The notes under the pieces: generated by a model
What the model was told of the DNA's origin: nothing
What the model saw: the letters and a program-made list of their open reading frames with translations, nothing else
Databases searched by the model: none
Translations under genes and position numbers: made by a program
In this document: in pieces, positions 35,673 through 48,410 of the stretch
Position numbering within the stretch: position 1 is the stretch's first letter
Layout of the letters: each line of letters opens with the position of its first letter
Assembly: GCA_028554795.2 (NCBI GenBank)
Contig: JAPYKE020000555.1
Span: forward strand, 62,001-126,000
Source: Sinohyriopsis cumingii
Lineage: Eukaryota; Mollusca; Bivalvia; Unionida; Unionidae
DNA length: 64,000 nt
Direction of reading: 5' to 3'

Positions 35673-38600
35673 ATACATACATACATATATCGTCAAGAAT
35701 TAAATAGCAACTCAAAGACCTTTCTTTACTAGTTTATGTTTTAATATATATCCTGTATGTCGAGAACAATTAGTTATTTATTGTTTGCTCGTGTGCTTGT
35801 TGTAACAGTAACATTCGTACCGGTAGTAGTAGCAGCCGCAACATCAATAGTAGGTTTTGAATGTCTCCTTTTCATTGGTGTTGTAATCGTCAGCGATTCT
35901 ATATCAGTACCGTTATTGTCATATTGTTGCCGATACTGTTATGGCTGCTTATTGCAGTTGCTTCTGTGGTAGTAAAACACCGATAGTATCGTTTCCTCAG
36001 TCACTGTTTACCGCCAACTACGTACAGTTGTCTCTTATTCCTTAAATCAGTTGATGATTCATTGATTATAATTTCCTTTATCATAGGAAATGAATTTATT
36101 CTCTCCAGCATACAAAACAACTATTGTATCAAGCCCTATATGTCTGCCCATCCTACAATTATTGTGGTCATTTGATAAGATTGTTAACTTAATTGTTGTG
36201 TTCCCTTTGTATCCCATCACCCTCTCGCAGTTTCTTTTTGCGCTTTTGACTGCTTGGCCAAGTTGTTATGAGTTGAATAAATGTGTGTTGGTTGGAGAAC
36301 AAACCCTATGTTAACCATTGTGGAAGGTGTGATTTCCATGTCACGTACGCTAAGTATTCGTCATCTATTTGCACAAAAAAAAATATAAAAAAAATATAGC
36401 ATATTCATTGTTAATCATTAAATATGCACTTATTGGGAAACGAATATCATAAAGTTACATCTGACTCAAATGTATAAGATAGTAGCGGAAAATTATGTTT
36501 ATATTTGAACTAACAGGCAAAGATTTGCTAGTTTATTTGTTTGTCCCTATATGACGAAGAATGTTGTTTTGTTTTTTTTTTATTTTGAGCTTTTAACTAT
36601 AGAAAGAATATTTATTCTTTTAAAACATTGACAGTTATATCAAATCTGTTTCTAACAATAAGCAGCAGAGACATTCAATTATTTGCATTAAAAAACGTTA
36701 TTGTCTATTTATTTTAAAATTTTAAAAAGGTATTTGTTACAGGTTAGCATCACACAGAGATAACTTACATATTTTATAATGGTTGTAACCATTGCGGTTG
36801 ACGAACTTTTGAGTCAAATACGATCGTAAATTGAGATGTAATATAAACTTTGTGAGTGGCAGTAGTCAACTGAAAGTGTAATGAAAGTTGTCTGTGGAAG
36901 TGGTTAGAATGAAAGAAAAATACACATGATGAAATATGCCATTCAGAATTTCGCTTAAATTTCGCTTTATAAATCATTAAGTTGCAGCTGATAACAAAAT
37001 GTTGAACTTACAAATACGTTGAACGTTGAAAATTGGCTGACATGTTTGTCTATTTTCATTCATTTATGGCATTTTTCCTCATGCAGCTGCGCTCTCGCGT
37101 TTTCATTAAAAACTGAGATATATCACCCGATGTTAAACTGAGCAGTTCCAGAGATAAACACGACAATTTAGTTCTCAAACGACTCATGTCGTTTAATTTT
37201 CAGACAAGGAATTTCTGATTCAAAAAAAATATGATATAGACTCAGAAATAATATTATTTGCTCAATTGTTAATAATTTCAAATTCTGCTTTAATTATAAT
37301 AGGTGATCATCACCACCCACTGTCGCTACCTACGTTATTCAAGGAAGATGGTACTGTGCATTTGTTTCATAATTTGAAAAATGTAAATATGTTTACTTAA
37401 GGGAGATTGTGTAATTCTTGACAAAAATATAAATTGCTCTTTCAGTAGCTGTACAACAACAAAAATAAGTAATTTTATTATAAAGTTTTCAATATCTAGT
37501 TTCTATGTGTGAACGACTGATGTTTAATTCAGCCTAAGAAATAAATTAACTTTACTTCCATTATTGACAAGAATAATACCACTTACCATTTGTCAAGTTC
37601 TTGATATTTTAACCTATGTTTGAGATCAGGAGTCTCTTCAAATATCTCAGAGAACTTTGTCAAGCACCTATATATGAATCTGATGTCATTGTACAACAAA
37701 GACATTTTATTGACAGAAACATTGAAGAATCAGGAAAGTATACGCAAACAGATGCTTTGTTGGAAACTTGAGCACATATTATTTCCAAACAGATTTGACA
37801 ACGATGGAAAGAGGTTTGGAGATATGCAATATCAAAAAACGAAATTAAGCAGTATTCATTTCAATATAAATATTTTATGTTAATAATGGTATTCCATAAT
37901 ATTTAATTTCACACTTCTTTAGGGTTTACATATGGCTCATTCAATATTTCATGAGGTTCACAGATAATGGATTATTAAATTACTTCAGAAATCAAAACTA
38001 ATTCTATAGTTAGGCAACTTAGGCAATGATCTTCCGATTTTATAACAATTCTTCCAGCAATATTGCCGTTTCTTGGGAAGACAACATTTGCTTTAATATA
38101 AACTCATACTACTTCATTTTGATGATCACATTGTCATTATTCCTCTACACTTTCCGATTAATTGTTCTCGGAATTCCAAATGCACATTCATGATTATATT
38201 TATATGGAGAGCTTCTCATGCTAAGAGTATATAAATCATTTAGTTTTCACACTGTGAAGATGAATCATGCAAGAGTCAAAACAGATCGTCCCTCTGGCAC
38301 ACAGATCTAGAGAGAGTCATACGAACGTATATTTCAGATGAGGTTGCTTACTACCCCTCGAGATAAATGTCAAGATACCTAATACATCTGTCTAGATACG
38401 GTACATTGGGCTCCAGAATGTCTACACCATCAAAGCGAAGGAAGACATTGTAATGTTGCAAAATATTTTAGAGATAATTTGGCAGTATATTTTGTCGTCG
38501 TCAGCATGACACGTAAACATCGGGTCTAAAGTAGGGGCTAGACTAGCAATTTTTTGCTGACTATGTAGGATGGGATCTGCTCTTTGTCGGGACATGAATT

Positions 38601-40714
38601 TAATTTTCGTTAAAATCCCTTCGATAACGGTCCGACAGATACGTAAATGTAGGGAGTGTAGGGAATGACAGGGTTGAGCAAAATCAGACATAAACATTGG
38701 GAAACATTGGGCCATTTGAAACAGGTGTCATAAGATTATATGGACCTATTTAGCATAGGATTTCTCGTTTGGCCCCATAACACCTCCAGCATGTAAACAT
38801 ATGGACTAATGATAACTGTATAATAACACTCCCATGTTACATCTCTGGTCTAGTTTAACATGTAATTTCCCATTCGTCTCATATAGTGGCGCATATTGAA
38901 GTGACCTCTAAAAATGTTGCTATTCGCCCCCAATATTCATGACCAGTTAAACACAGGATTTTTCGTTTGACCCCATACCACCTCCCACTTCTCAACCTTT
39001 TGGATCATCTTAATTCCCGTTTGACCTCTATCTCCCATGTGCTACGGCTCGCTTAACACAGTGAACCGCTAACTTGAAATACCTACCGAGCGATGTCTGA
39101 AATTCAGGTTAATATCGTAAAGTAAGTAAACATAACACCATATGGCTCGACACATTCTCATTCACGGCTAACAGTACAAGTGACTGAGTATTCCATATAA
39201 AAACGGTAGATTGCCTATACTAAATAAATAGTTCTCACACAGAAAAATATGTCAATGTTTTTTCATACAACAGAACTCTGACTAAAGCAGGTTTGATGGT
39301 CACTCGTCAGTTTATTCTGCAAGCTAACCGATTGCTGTTTTTCATTTATTAACGCTGGCAGAGTATGGTAGATAATGAAGTGAAATAAGTCAATATTTTC
39401 AAAGTAAGAAATATATAAAATGATTCTCAGATTTAATTTTCTTATTTGTATATTTAAAAAAGCACATAGCCATATTCGATATGAAAATTAAATTTTGGAA
39501 GATAATGAATGAGTGATGCTGTTTCTTTTCAAGCCTAAGATTTTGAAATTGTAGACTTACCATAGGATCAACAGAAAAATAGTCTGTCTGTGGATAATTG
39601 TAAACGCGATTTTACTATTAATTCTGTCTCTTTACTTTTTATGGGTGTGGGGTATGTGGGGATTTTTCTTTTATTGCTGTGATAGTGGGAAAAGACGGAG
39701 AAGGTTTATCATACAAGATTATCCAATATTTATTTTTATAAACTGTTGAAAATACTCCGCTTTTCTATCGTGTACCTGAGGAGAAGAAAACAAATCCGTC
39801 CTCGAAGCTTAGTTTAAAGTACATGACTTCACTCGATGCGGATGTCACATGACTTTATTACTACTCCTTCAAAAGAAAGGTGCAAATCTGGAATGGGGGG
39901 GGGGGGGGAATGTTTCCTGCGAATTACACAGTTGATTAAATATCTTAGTGTCTTCAGTTCTTACTGGCACGAAAAAAGAACCCCACCCTTCAAAAGTGTG
40001 TGATATAATTTTTACTAAAAGTAACAAAAGAACTCAAAGTAGTCTGAACATATAATGTGCATAAAAAAGTTTAATTATTCTTACCGTTTGCTTAAAACGG
40101 CGCAAGGTTTCTAATTAAATATACAGTAGTCAATGGTTTTGTTTTCGAGTCAATTAAAGAAAAGGTTTTCACCGTATCACACGCTGATTCCACATGTGAG
40201 TTTTCCCCCGCTCTTCCTGTACAGCAACCTTGATATCCATTTTAAGCTATAACAAGATTTTTGTTTCGACATTCAGTGGTACAACTACTTATTTATTTGT
40301 TTAAATCTTGGTAGTAGATCCCCTACATTTCAATTAAAACTACAATTGATCAGACTTCGTTAATTACGGGTCACGTCCATTCACATCCCTGTCGGTTATC
40401 TCATGGTCTCATAATTTGCCCAGCCCTTTGTTCTTCATCTGTAAATGTTGCTACCGTTTTCCGAGTCTTGTATTCGTCATCGTCTCTCCTATCAAAAGAA
40501 CTTTGCTTCCCTAACCACTATGCTCACTGTATAATTGTTAAAAAAATTAATCTAACATGACGCAACCCTCACCCACCCATCCCCACTATTTTGTTTGCTA
40601 AAGGTTAATGGTGCGTTGGCATTTGCAGAGAAAATGATAGTTATATATAATACGCGTTCATAGAGTTTATATCACTAATCCACTGACGAAGGTTAATTAG
40701 CCAAAAAGTTTGCC

Positions 40715-41011
40715 TATCTATATATGTATCGATGTATCGATGTTTCTATCCATCCATCCATCCATCTGACTGCATGTCCATTCGTCTCTCCGTCTGTGCG
40801 ACTATCCGCCTGTCCGTCCGTCGATCCGTTTATCTGCCTATTTATCTTTCTTTCTATCTAGCGATATATCACTCTTTCTTTCTATCTATATATCTGTCTA
40901 TCTATATATCTGTCTGTTTATCGATCTCGCGAGAGACAGAGAGAGAGAGACAGAAAGGGGAGACAGAGAGAGAGAAAGAAAGGGAGGGAGGGAAAGAGAC
41001 AGAGACAGACG
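40715..41011. repeat. TCTA/GACA simple region, copy B
   Basis: Shorter counterpart of 31485..31925. Confidence 0.93.
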
Positions 41012-41125
41012 GTTAATACTTATGCAATGAACTTTCTGTTGCAGCTATATTGAATCCAAAAGCTGTGTAATTGTGGGGGGAGTCAAACTGCAAATAACGA
41101 AGTACGAGATTGTTTCAATTATGTA

Positions 41126-41130
<5 letters not shown>

Positions 41131-41208
<78 letters not shown>
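41131..41208. repeat. (TA)n microsatellite, copy B
   Basis: Pure TA, then AGAGATAGATAGACAG. Confidence 0.97.
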
Positions 41209-41211
<3 letters not shown>

Positions 41212-43337
41212 AGAGATAGATAGACAGAGAGATAATGTTGTTGACGCTCATTGTAGCTGCTTTTGTAGCAGCAAAATACGAATAATATTGTTGGTGCTTC
41301 TACCTACCGTTTCCAAAGATAATGCTTTCCCCTACCGCGTACAGTTGTCTATTACTGCTGCAATGGTTGATTATTCCCTGATTATAACTTCTTTATCAAT
41401 GAAATGTGTTTACTCCCCAGCATAAAAAACGATCATTGTATCATGTCCTAGATGTGTGACTCGAACCTCACCTACAAGTATTGCGGTCATTTGATAAAGG
41501 TAGTTAATTCAGTTATTGTGTCCCCTTTGCATTCCGTAGTCCTTTTACAGGTTTATATTGTACTTTGGTCTGCTTGAGTATTATAACAGGATGTTTTGAG
41601 TTTAATAATATTTTTTTTATTGTTGGAGAGCAAACCCTCTGTTAACCATTGTCGAAGGTATAATTTCCATGTCAAGTGCGTCAATAGCATACGTCGTCAA
41701 TTTACTCAAGCAAAATCGAAATAAATATAGTTTGCTGATCATTGGGAAGTATAGGTTATACAGTTATCTCTGGTTGCAATTTATAAAAAGATAGGAAAAG
41801 AAACATTAAAAATGTTCACTTCCTGGCAAATGTTTGTTTGTTTTCTACTTAGTTTTGGGAACTGTAGTATCAAAGATATTTATTTTAAAGACATTTTTTA
41901 AATGGTATGAAATCTTTGTTCTCCTCCGTCAATACTTTTACACTCTACAACCAGACGTAATTAAAGGGAACATATGCACGTTACAACCTTGCCAACACTT
42001 GTTATTCTGAAAGTTTCAAATAGTTTTTGATCATTATTTTCTAATTATTCTGAAAAGTGCCCCAAGTAAGCAAACAAAATGGAATCAAACAAATCCACCT
42101 TTTGATGTAGAATTTGAGGACAAATGTTCAAAAGTTCATTCTTAAGCAAACTGAAGCCACTGATTGGATGTCATTTTATTCGTGTGAAATGTTCAGCCCA
42201 GTGTAAACAATCGATAGTCATAACAAATCCCTAAGCGCCTGCACAGTGTGCAATTGAGAGAACCAGAACCGCGTATTAAAATTAAGTGTGACCCTTGCAA
42301 AAGTGTAGCGAGTTAAAAGAAATTCATAGCAATTCTGTTCCCAATATACACAACGTAAGTAACAGTTTCAGTAGTATATGTGGGAAGAAAATCGAACCAT
42401 GTTTGCGTAAATGTCTACGGTACAAATTTGAAAACGGTAATCAAAACTCCACTACGTAGCGAATCGTGCTTAAGCTACATTTGATAAACGTGCAAAATAA
42501 AACGATCGCAGTTTAATTAATAATAATTCCATTTTTTATGAATTTATTGCGTTTTCTATGCTTTGATTGGATGTAAACGGTCACGTGATACTCATCTGGA
42601 ATTTTTTACACATCGATAAATTCTGCGGACTACTTTTGTTTCCCTGTTTCCAGATCATTTGATGTGAAGTTTTATCTGTATCAACGCCTTACACCCTCAT
42701 AATAACAACACCAAGATCTCACACAACCACTCCTGTGATTTCCGATAACAAATGACAAGCCACAGATTAAAACAGACCATTAGAAGTTAAAACAATGTTA
42801 ATTCCACAGTTTCCTGCACTCCAACACTCACCCCTTTTGCTGAAGAAGGCATATGGCAGGCTTTAGAAGCCAATCTTCGGAAAATGTTACGTTTCACCTC
42901 GACAACATGTTACAGCAGCGATTATTAAAGGTCAGGGTCATATGTCAAGGGGAATCACTAAAAATGGGCCCGATTTTGTTTCTGAAAGATCGAAATGCGT
43001 ATAACATAACAACGACGTTGCTATAACAACACGTGTCATACGCAAACGCAATTTTCGAAAAAAAGGAAATATTCTTGGTTTAACCGCAACAACCATTTTT
43101 TGATATATTAAAGTAATGGTCATAGCAATATATCGATGGCATGACCCGCTATGACATGCTACCCCGTATCACTGTATAAAGAATCAATGCATCTTGGCTA
43201 GCGAAGATAGGGCTATGTATTCTATTGCAGTTAAGAGGCTAATGAAAGAAAACTTCCATGTACTTAAAAGTGAATGTTTAGTTGATTAAATCTGCTGATC
43301 AGATGTTAGAAAGGAAGCAAATTGTAATTATAAGAAT

Positions 43338-43413
43338 AAATGATTATGGTTGGGTATTTATCGATGTGTGAATTTTACCTAATCACTCACAAAGTTAACA
43401 TAAAGTCCTTCGG
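43338..43413. repeat. Half of fold-back element 2 (left arm only), copy B
   Basis: The left arm and apex sequence to TCCTTCGGA match copy A. The sequence then jumps to TATTAGCTC, which in copy A lies about 106 bp further on, after the right arm. The breakpoint is at the hairpin apex. Confidence 0.88.
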
Positions 43414-44031
43414 ATATTAGCTCTACAGTAGCTGAAGAGCTTCAGAAGTTTTACATTTTCATCTCAGTGAAGAGAACAAATACATAATAAAACTCGTCTC
43501 CATTTCTTTCTTCTAGTGATACTTTCCCATCAACGGAAACCATGCTATAAAAACACTAAGCTCTATCCGTGTAGATATGTATTTCCCGGTAAACGTAAGC
43601 CAAATGTTATGTCCTGTTTAATACTGTAATACAATTTCCAATACGAAAATTAGGTTAGATAGCAATGCACTTTTGAATATAAAGATTTATTAGCGTTTCT
43701 GTAATCATGATATTTGTTCTTTGAAGATAGTATAGCAATTCATGATTAGATATATTTAGTGTTCCGACCAATATCAAATTATTCTTATGCATATATAAGT
43801 GCTGAAATCAGCATTGGTCTCAGACAAAGACGCTTTATACAGGAGTGTGCATAATTTAGTCTTTGTGGCATTAATAACCGAAATCCATAAAACTATCACT
43901 CGAGATTTATATAAAGTATCTAATAACTTAAAACAACAATGTTATGATATTACTTAAATATTCACTACGCAAGTTTTCAACGAATATGATGAGTTCGAAC
44001 CGCCACTTATCACACCCATAAGGTGAAACTG

Positions 44032-44034
<3 letters not shown>

Positions 44035-44076
<42 letters not shown>

Positions 44077-44369
44077 AGGATTTAAACATTTTTCAAACAT
44101 ATCGCTACGATGTCTGCATTGTGGCAGTTTATAGCGATGTCCAGCACTGGGTCATCGTGCCGCAAACATTTGCATCATGTTCCACCCAGTTACATTACCC
44201 TGACGACATGGCCGACCATTCCTAATTATAACTTCTTAATGCTGAGCGCCAAGCGAGGCAGCTGCTAGTACCATTTCATAAGTCTTTGGTGTGACTCAGC
44301 ATGGGTTCGAACTCCCGATCTCCCTCATCCGAGGCAAACGCTCTAACCACTTAGGCCACCAGAGCGGTC
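44035..44369 (-). mobile_element. tRNA-derived SINE, copy B of the unit
   Basis: Same insertion as in copy A, so it predates the A/B duplication. The A-box-side head reads TGGCCTAAGTGGTTAGAGC and the B box GTTCGAACCC. It keeps GAGGCAGCTG, which is shortened in A. GTGAAAC occurs at 44023 and 44370 and may be a worn target duplication. Confidence 0.88.
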
Positions 44370-47167
44370 GTGAAACGGAAAACCGTTAGATCAAAATTAT
44401 ACAACGGCATTTCAATAAGCAGTTTCATATTTTTAATTCATACAGTAAATGTAAAGCTTGTTATCATGGTAAACAATGTGTTTTATTGTGCTACAAAGTC
44501 TTTTATTCTAAAAAGAATAGTGAATGGCTGAAGGGAGGAAGGGCTTCAAGTTTTTCAAATTGTACTGCGATAGGTCATGTTTAATTCCTCTGTCCATGCA
44601 ATTGGGATTGTTGGGTTCATCAAACTGCTCAGAGAGGATTTTAAATCTGTTTGTTTTCAAGGTGCATAAATATTTAAAGATCAAATGATAATAACATACA
44701 ACACACATTTATAGTGCTTATGTTCTTAATGCACTGATAAAGGCACATTAGCCAATCTATTTGGAGATTATCTATCTGTCTATATATATCTATATATCTA
44801 TCGTCAAGAATTAAATAGCAACTCAAAGACCTTTCTTTACTTGCTTATGTTTTAATATATATCTTGTATATCAAGAACAATTATTTATTGTTTGCTCGTG
44901 TGCTTGTTGTAACAGTAACATTCGTACCGGTAGTAGTAGCAGCCGCAACATCAATAGTAGGTTTTGAATGTCTCCTTTTCATTGGTGTTGTAATCGTCAG
45001 CGATTCTATATCAGTACCGTTATTGTCATATTGTTGCCGATACTGTTATGGCTGCTTATTGCAGTTGCTTCTGTGGTAGTAAAACACCGATAGTATCGTT
45101 TCCTCAGTCACTGTTTACCGCCATCTACGTACAGTTGTCTCTTATTCCTTAAATCAGTTGATGATTCATTGATTATAATTTCCTTTATCATAGGAAATGG
45201 GTTTATTCTCTCCAGCATACAAAACAACTATTGTATCAAGCCCTATATGTCTGCCCATCCTACAGTTATTGTGGTCATTTGATAAGATTGTGAACTTAAT
45301 TGTTGTGTCCCCGTTGTATCCCATCACATTCTCGCAGTTTCTTTTTGCGCTTTTGACTGCTAGGCCAAGTTGAATAAATGTGTGTCGGTCGGAGAGCAAA
45401 CCCTATGTTAACCACTGTGGAAGGTGTTATTTCCATGTCACGTATTCGTCATCTATTTGCACAAGAAAAATCAAAATAAATATAGAATATTCATTGTTTA
45501 TCATTAAGTATGCACTTATTAGGAAACGAATATCATAAAGTTACATCTGAGTCAAATGTTTAAGATAGTAGCGGAAAATGATGTTTATATTTGAACTACC
45601 AGGCAAAGATTTGCTAGTTTGTTTGTTTGTCCCTATATGAAGAAGAATGTTGTTTTTTTAAATTTTGAGCTTTTAACTATAGAAAGAATATTTAATTTTT
45701 AAAACCATTGACAGTTATATCAAATCGTTGTTCTCATCCGTCAGTATAGTCACTATACAACCAGAGTTAATTAAGAGAAGGTACCTACGTTAACAGACTT
45801 GTCAATACTTTTAATTCTCATAATTTCAGATGCATCATCTTTTTCTTAGAATAAGCCACAGAGACATTCAATTCTTTGCATTAAAAAACGTTATTGTCTA
45901 TTTATTTTAAAATTTTAAAAAGGTATTTGTTACAGGTTAGCATCACACAGAGATAACTTACATATTTTATAATGGTTGTAACCATTGCGATTGACGAAAT
46001 TTTGAGTCAAATACGATGGTAAATTGAGATGTAATATGAACTTTGAGAGTGACAGTAGCCAGCTGAAAGTGTAGTGAAAGTTGTCTCTGAAAGTGGTTAG
46101 AATGAAAGATAAATACACATGATGAAATATGCCATTCAGAATTTCACTTAAATTTCGCTTTATAAATCATTAAGTTGCAGCTGATAACAAGTACGTTGAA
46201 CGTTGAAAATTGGCTAACATGTTAGTCTATTTTCATTCATTTATGGCATTTTTCCTGATGCAGTTGCGATCTGCAAATTAAAGTTCATAATAAACTCAAA
46301 TTACTGAGCCACCGCGTTTTCATTAAAAAAACTGAGATATATCACCCGATGTTAAACTGAACAGTTCCAGAGATAAACACGACAATTTAGTTCTCAAACG
46401 ACTCATGTCGTTTAATTTTTAGACAAGGAATTTCTGCTTCAAATCAATATGATATAGATTCAGAAATAACATTATTTGCTCAATTGTTAATAATTTCAAA
46501 TTAGTTATAATACTTGATCTGCAACACCCACTGTCGCTTACTACTTTATTCAAAGAAGATGGTACTGTGCATTTGTTTCCTAATTTGAAAAATGTAAATA
46601 TTTTTACTTAAGAGAGGTTGTGTAATTCTTGTCAGAAATATAAATTGCTCTTTCAGTAGCTCTACAACAACAAAAATTAGCAATTTTATTATAAAGTTTT
46701 CAATATCTAGTTTCTATGTGTGAAAAACTGATGTTTAATGCAGCCTAAGAAATAAATTAACTTTACTTCCATTATTGACAAGAATAATACCACTTACCAT
46801 TTGTCACAGTTCTTGACATTTTAACCTATGTTTGAGATCAGGAGTCTCTTCAAATATCTCAGAGAACTTTGTCAAGCACCTGTATATGAATCTGATGTCA
46901 TTGTACAACAAAGACATTTTATTGACAGAATCATTGTAGAATCAGGAAAGTATACGCAAAGAGATGCTTTTTGGAAACTTGAGCACATATTATTTCCAAA
47001 CAGATTTGACAACCGATGGAAAGAGATATGCATTATTAAAAAACGAAATTAAGCAGTATTCATTCCAATATAAATATTTTGTGTTAATAATCGTATTCCA
47101 TAATATTTAAGTTCACACTTCTTTTGGGTTTACATATCGCTCATTCAATATTTCGAGAGGTTCACAG

Positions 47168-48410
47168 ATTTATAGGTTACTGCATTTGTATGGGAAAATA
47201 TGAACTCGTTTTGTCGGAAGGATATACTGCACTCACAAGTTCGTGCAGTATATCCTTCCGACAAAACGAGTTCATATTTTCCCATACAGATGCAGTAACC
47301 TTTTTATTATATGCTCATTTTTTTTAATTCTACCTAAGGTTTAATTATATAAACAAAATACACTACAAGAAACAACGTAAATGAATGAATGCCGTATTCC
47401 AAACTAAATACACAAGCGCAGATTTGACATTCAAAATGACATCATTATTAATGTGCACATAACTCCGCCCAGATAAATTTGAACTTAGTCGCGCGGTCGA
47501 CGTAACTTTCGAAAGAAAATGACGTGTCTAGTTAAAATTGAAATTTGCAGTCATATTGTGAATGATTGCAACGACTTTTCCATTTGATCTGGAGTGAATA
47601 TATTTTGGTATTTTGTTTCGATTCGACGAAAGTTTGTGATTTTGGACTGGATTCATCTGTGCAAATTCTACATGAAATACATCGGATTGATATGGCGCGG
47701 GAGAAGCTTGTTTACATCTGTAAATGTGTTTCTGTTTCCGTCACTGAATGTTTGAAATCATAACGTGGGAAAAAATATGAAGTCTTTCAACTGCAATTTT
47801 CAAATAGACCATATGGAATTTAATGTGTATTTCATTTTGAGTGCAGTAAGGAGGATGCAATTGCACTTATCATCGAAATTACAGCACACTTTCGAAATGT
47901 GTAATCCAGATTGAAAGCCTATGAAATGGTTCATGTAATTCGGATTTGCAGAATTAAGAAAAAACATTTTGAGGAATTTCAGGATGTAAAACTGTAAGTA
48001 TATTTTATTTTGCCATTCTTATCACCAGCTAAAGAAAACAGTTATATGCCTTGTTATTTGTAAGGACCTAATCCGTCATTTATATAAGGTAGCTAGCCTA
48101 AATCTGTAACATTGTATCAACGCAAAATGTCAAGACAGCTGGGGTTTTATGCAGTCCACGAAACATGTTTTAGTTCATTCAGAAACAAATTTAAACAACC
48201 ACAATGTAAAGAGCTACTAATGCGATTGTACAAGATTTGTTTACAAATCAAAAGTGCTGGCGTCTGAGCCCATTGTTTATTTACAAAAGAAAGTAGTTCC
48301 TTTATTCACGTGAATACGTATATGCGTATTCTCGCGCGCGTTCAGCATCGGGGAATATTGAACGATTCTCACAATGTAAAGTTAACGGGGGAAAAATGAG
48401 CGTATAATAA
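47168..48410. mobile_element. 1.24-kb insertion with fold-back 3 and short TIRs
   Basis: Copy A reads CACAGATAATGGATTATT, whereas copy B has 1.24 kb between CACAGAT and AATGGATTATT. The insert starts with a 126-bp palindrome (47175..47300). Just inside it lies TTATTATATGCTCATTTTT (47304..47322), which is inverted at the insert's right end as AAAAATGAGCGTATAATAA (48392..48410). So a short-TIR, non-autonomous DNA element has a fold-back joined to its left end, or the palindrome is part of the element. The 65-codon frame at 47566..47763 shows no motif. No clear target duplication longer than 2-3 bp is visible. Confidence 0.75.
47175..47300. repeat. Fold-back (palindromic) element 3
   Basis: Arms of 58 bp, perfect but for one mismatch, run from GGTTACTGCATTTGTATGGG to its reverse complement. 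The loop is TCACAAGTTC. The shoulder CACTCACAAG resembles that of element 2. Confidence 0.92.

Larger units (their letters stand above)
28973..38201 (+). repeat. Tandem unit copy A (about 9.2 kb)
   Basis: The sequence from GGAGAGCTTCTCATGCTGAG onward repeats from 38206 with only scattered substitutions and small indels. The offset is 9233 bp at both 28973 and 33705. It is non-coding as far as I can see. The unit holds, in order, a segment with two diverged ~200-bp internal repeats (29508 and 29707, GGATTT(C/T)TCGTTTG), a TCTA-type simple region (31485..31925), half-repeat alpha (32160..32900), a 2.6-kb block with fold-back 2 and a SINE (32920..35560), and half-repeat alpha-prime (36000..36700). 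It ends abruptly at ATTCATGATT, where copy B begins, and lacks the 2.2 kb that follows in B. Confidence 0.93.

Noticed and set aside
35757..35972. Hydrophobic 71-codon frame, repeated at 44864
   Set aside because: GTA/GTT-rich low-complexity DNA; in copy C it dissolves into (GTA)n-like sequence without a frame.
37620..37883. Frame repeated at 46828 (KLEHILFPNRFDN) suggesting a gene
   Set aside because: The frame differs between A and B through indels and is broken in C, so there is no sign of selection on protein.
38422..38715. 97-codon minus-strand frame in copy B
   Set aside because: Copy A carries an indel within it and no family is recognised; treated as noise in the repeat unit.
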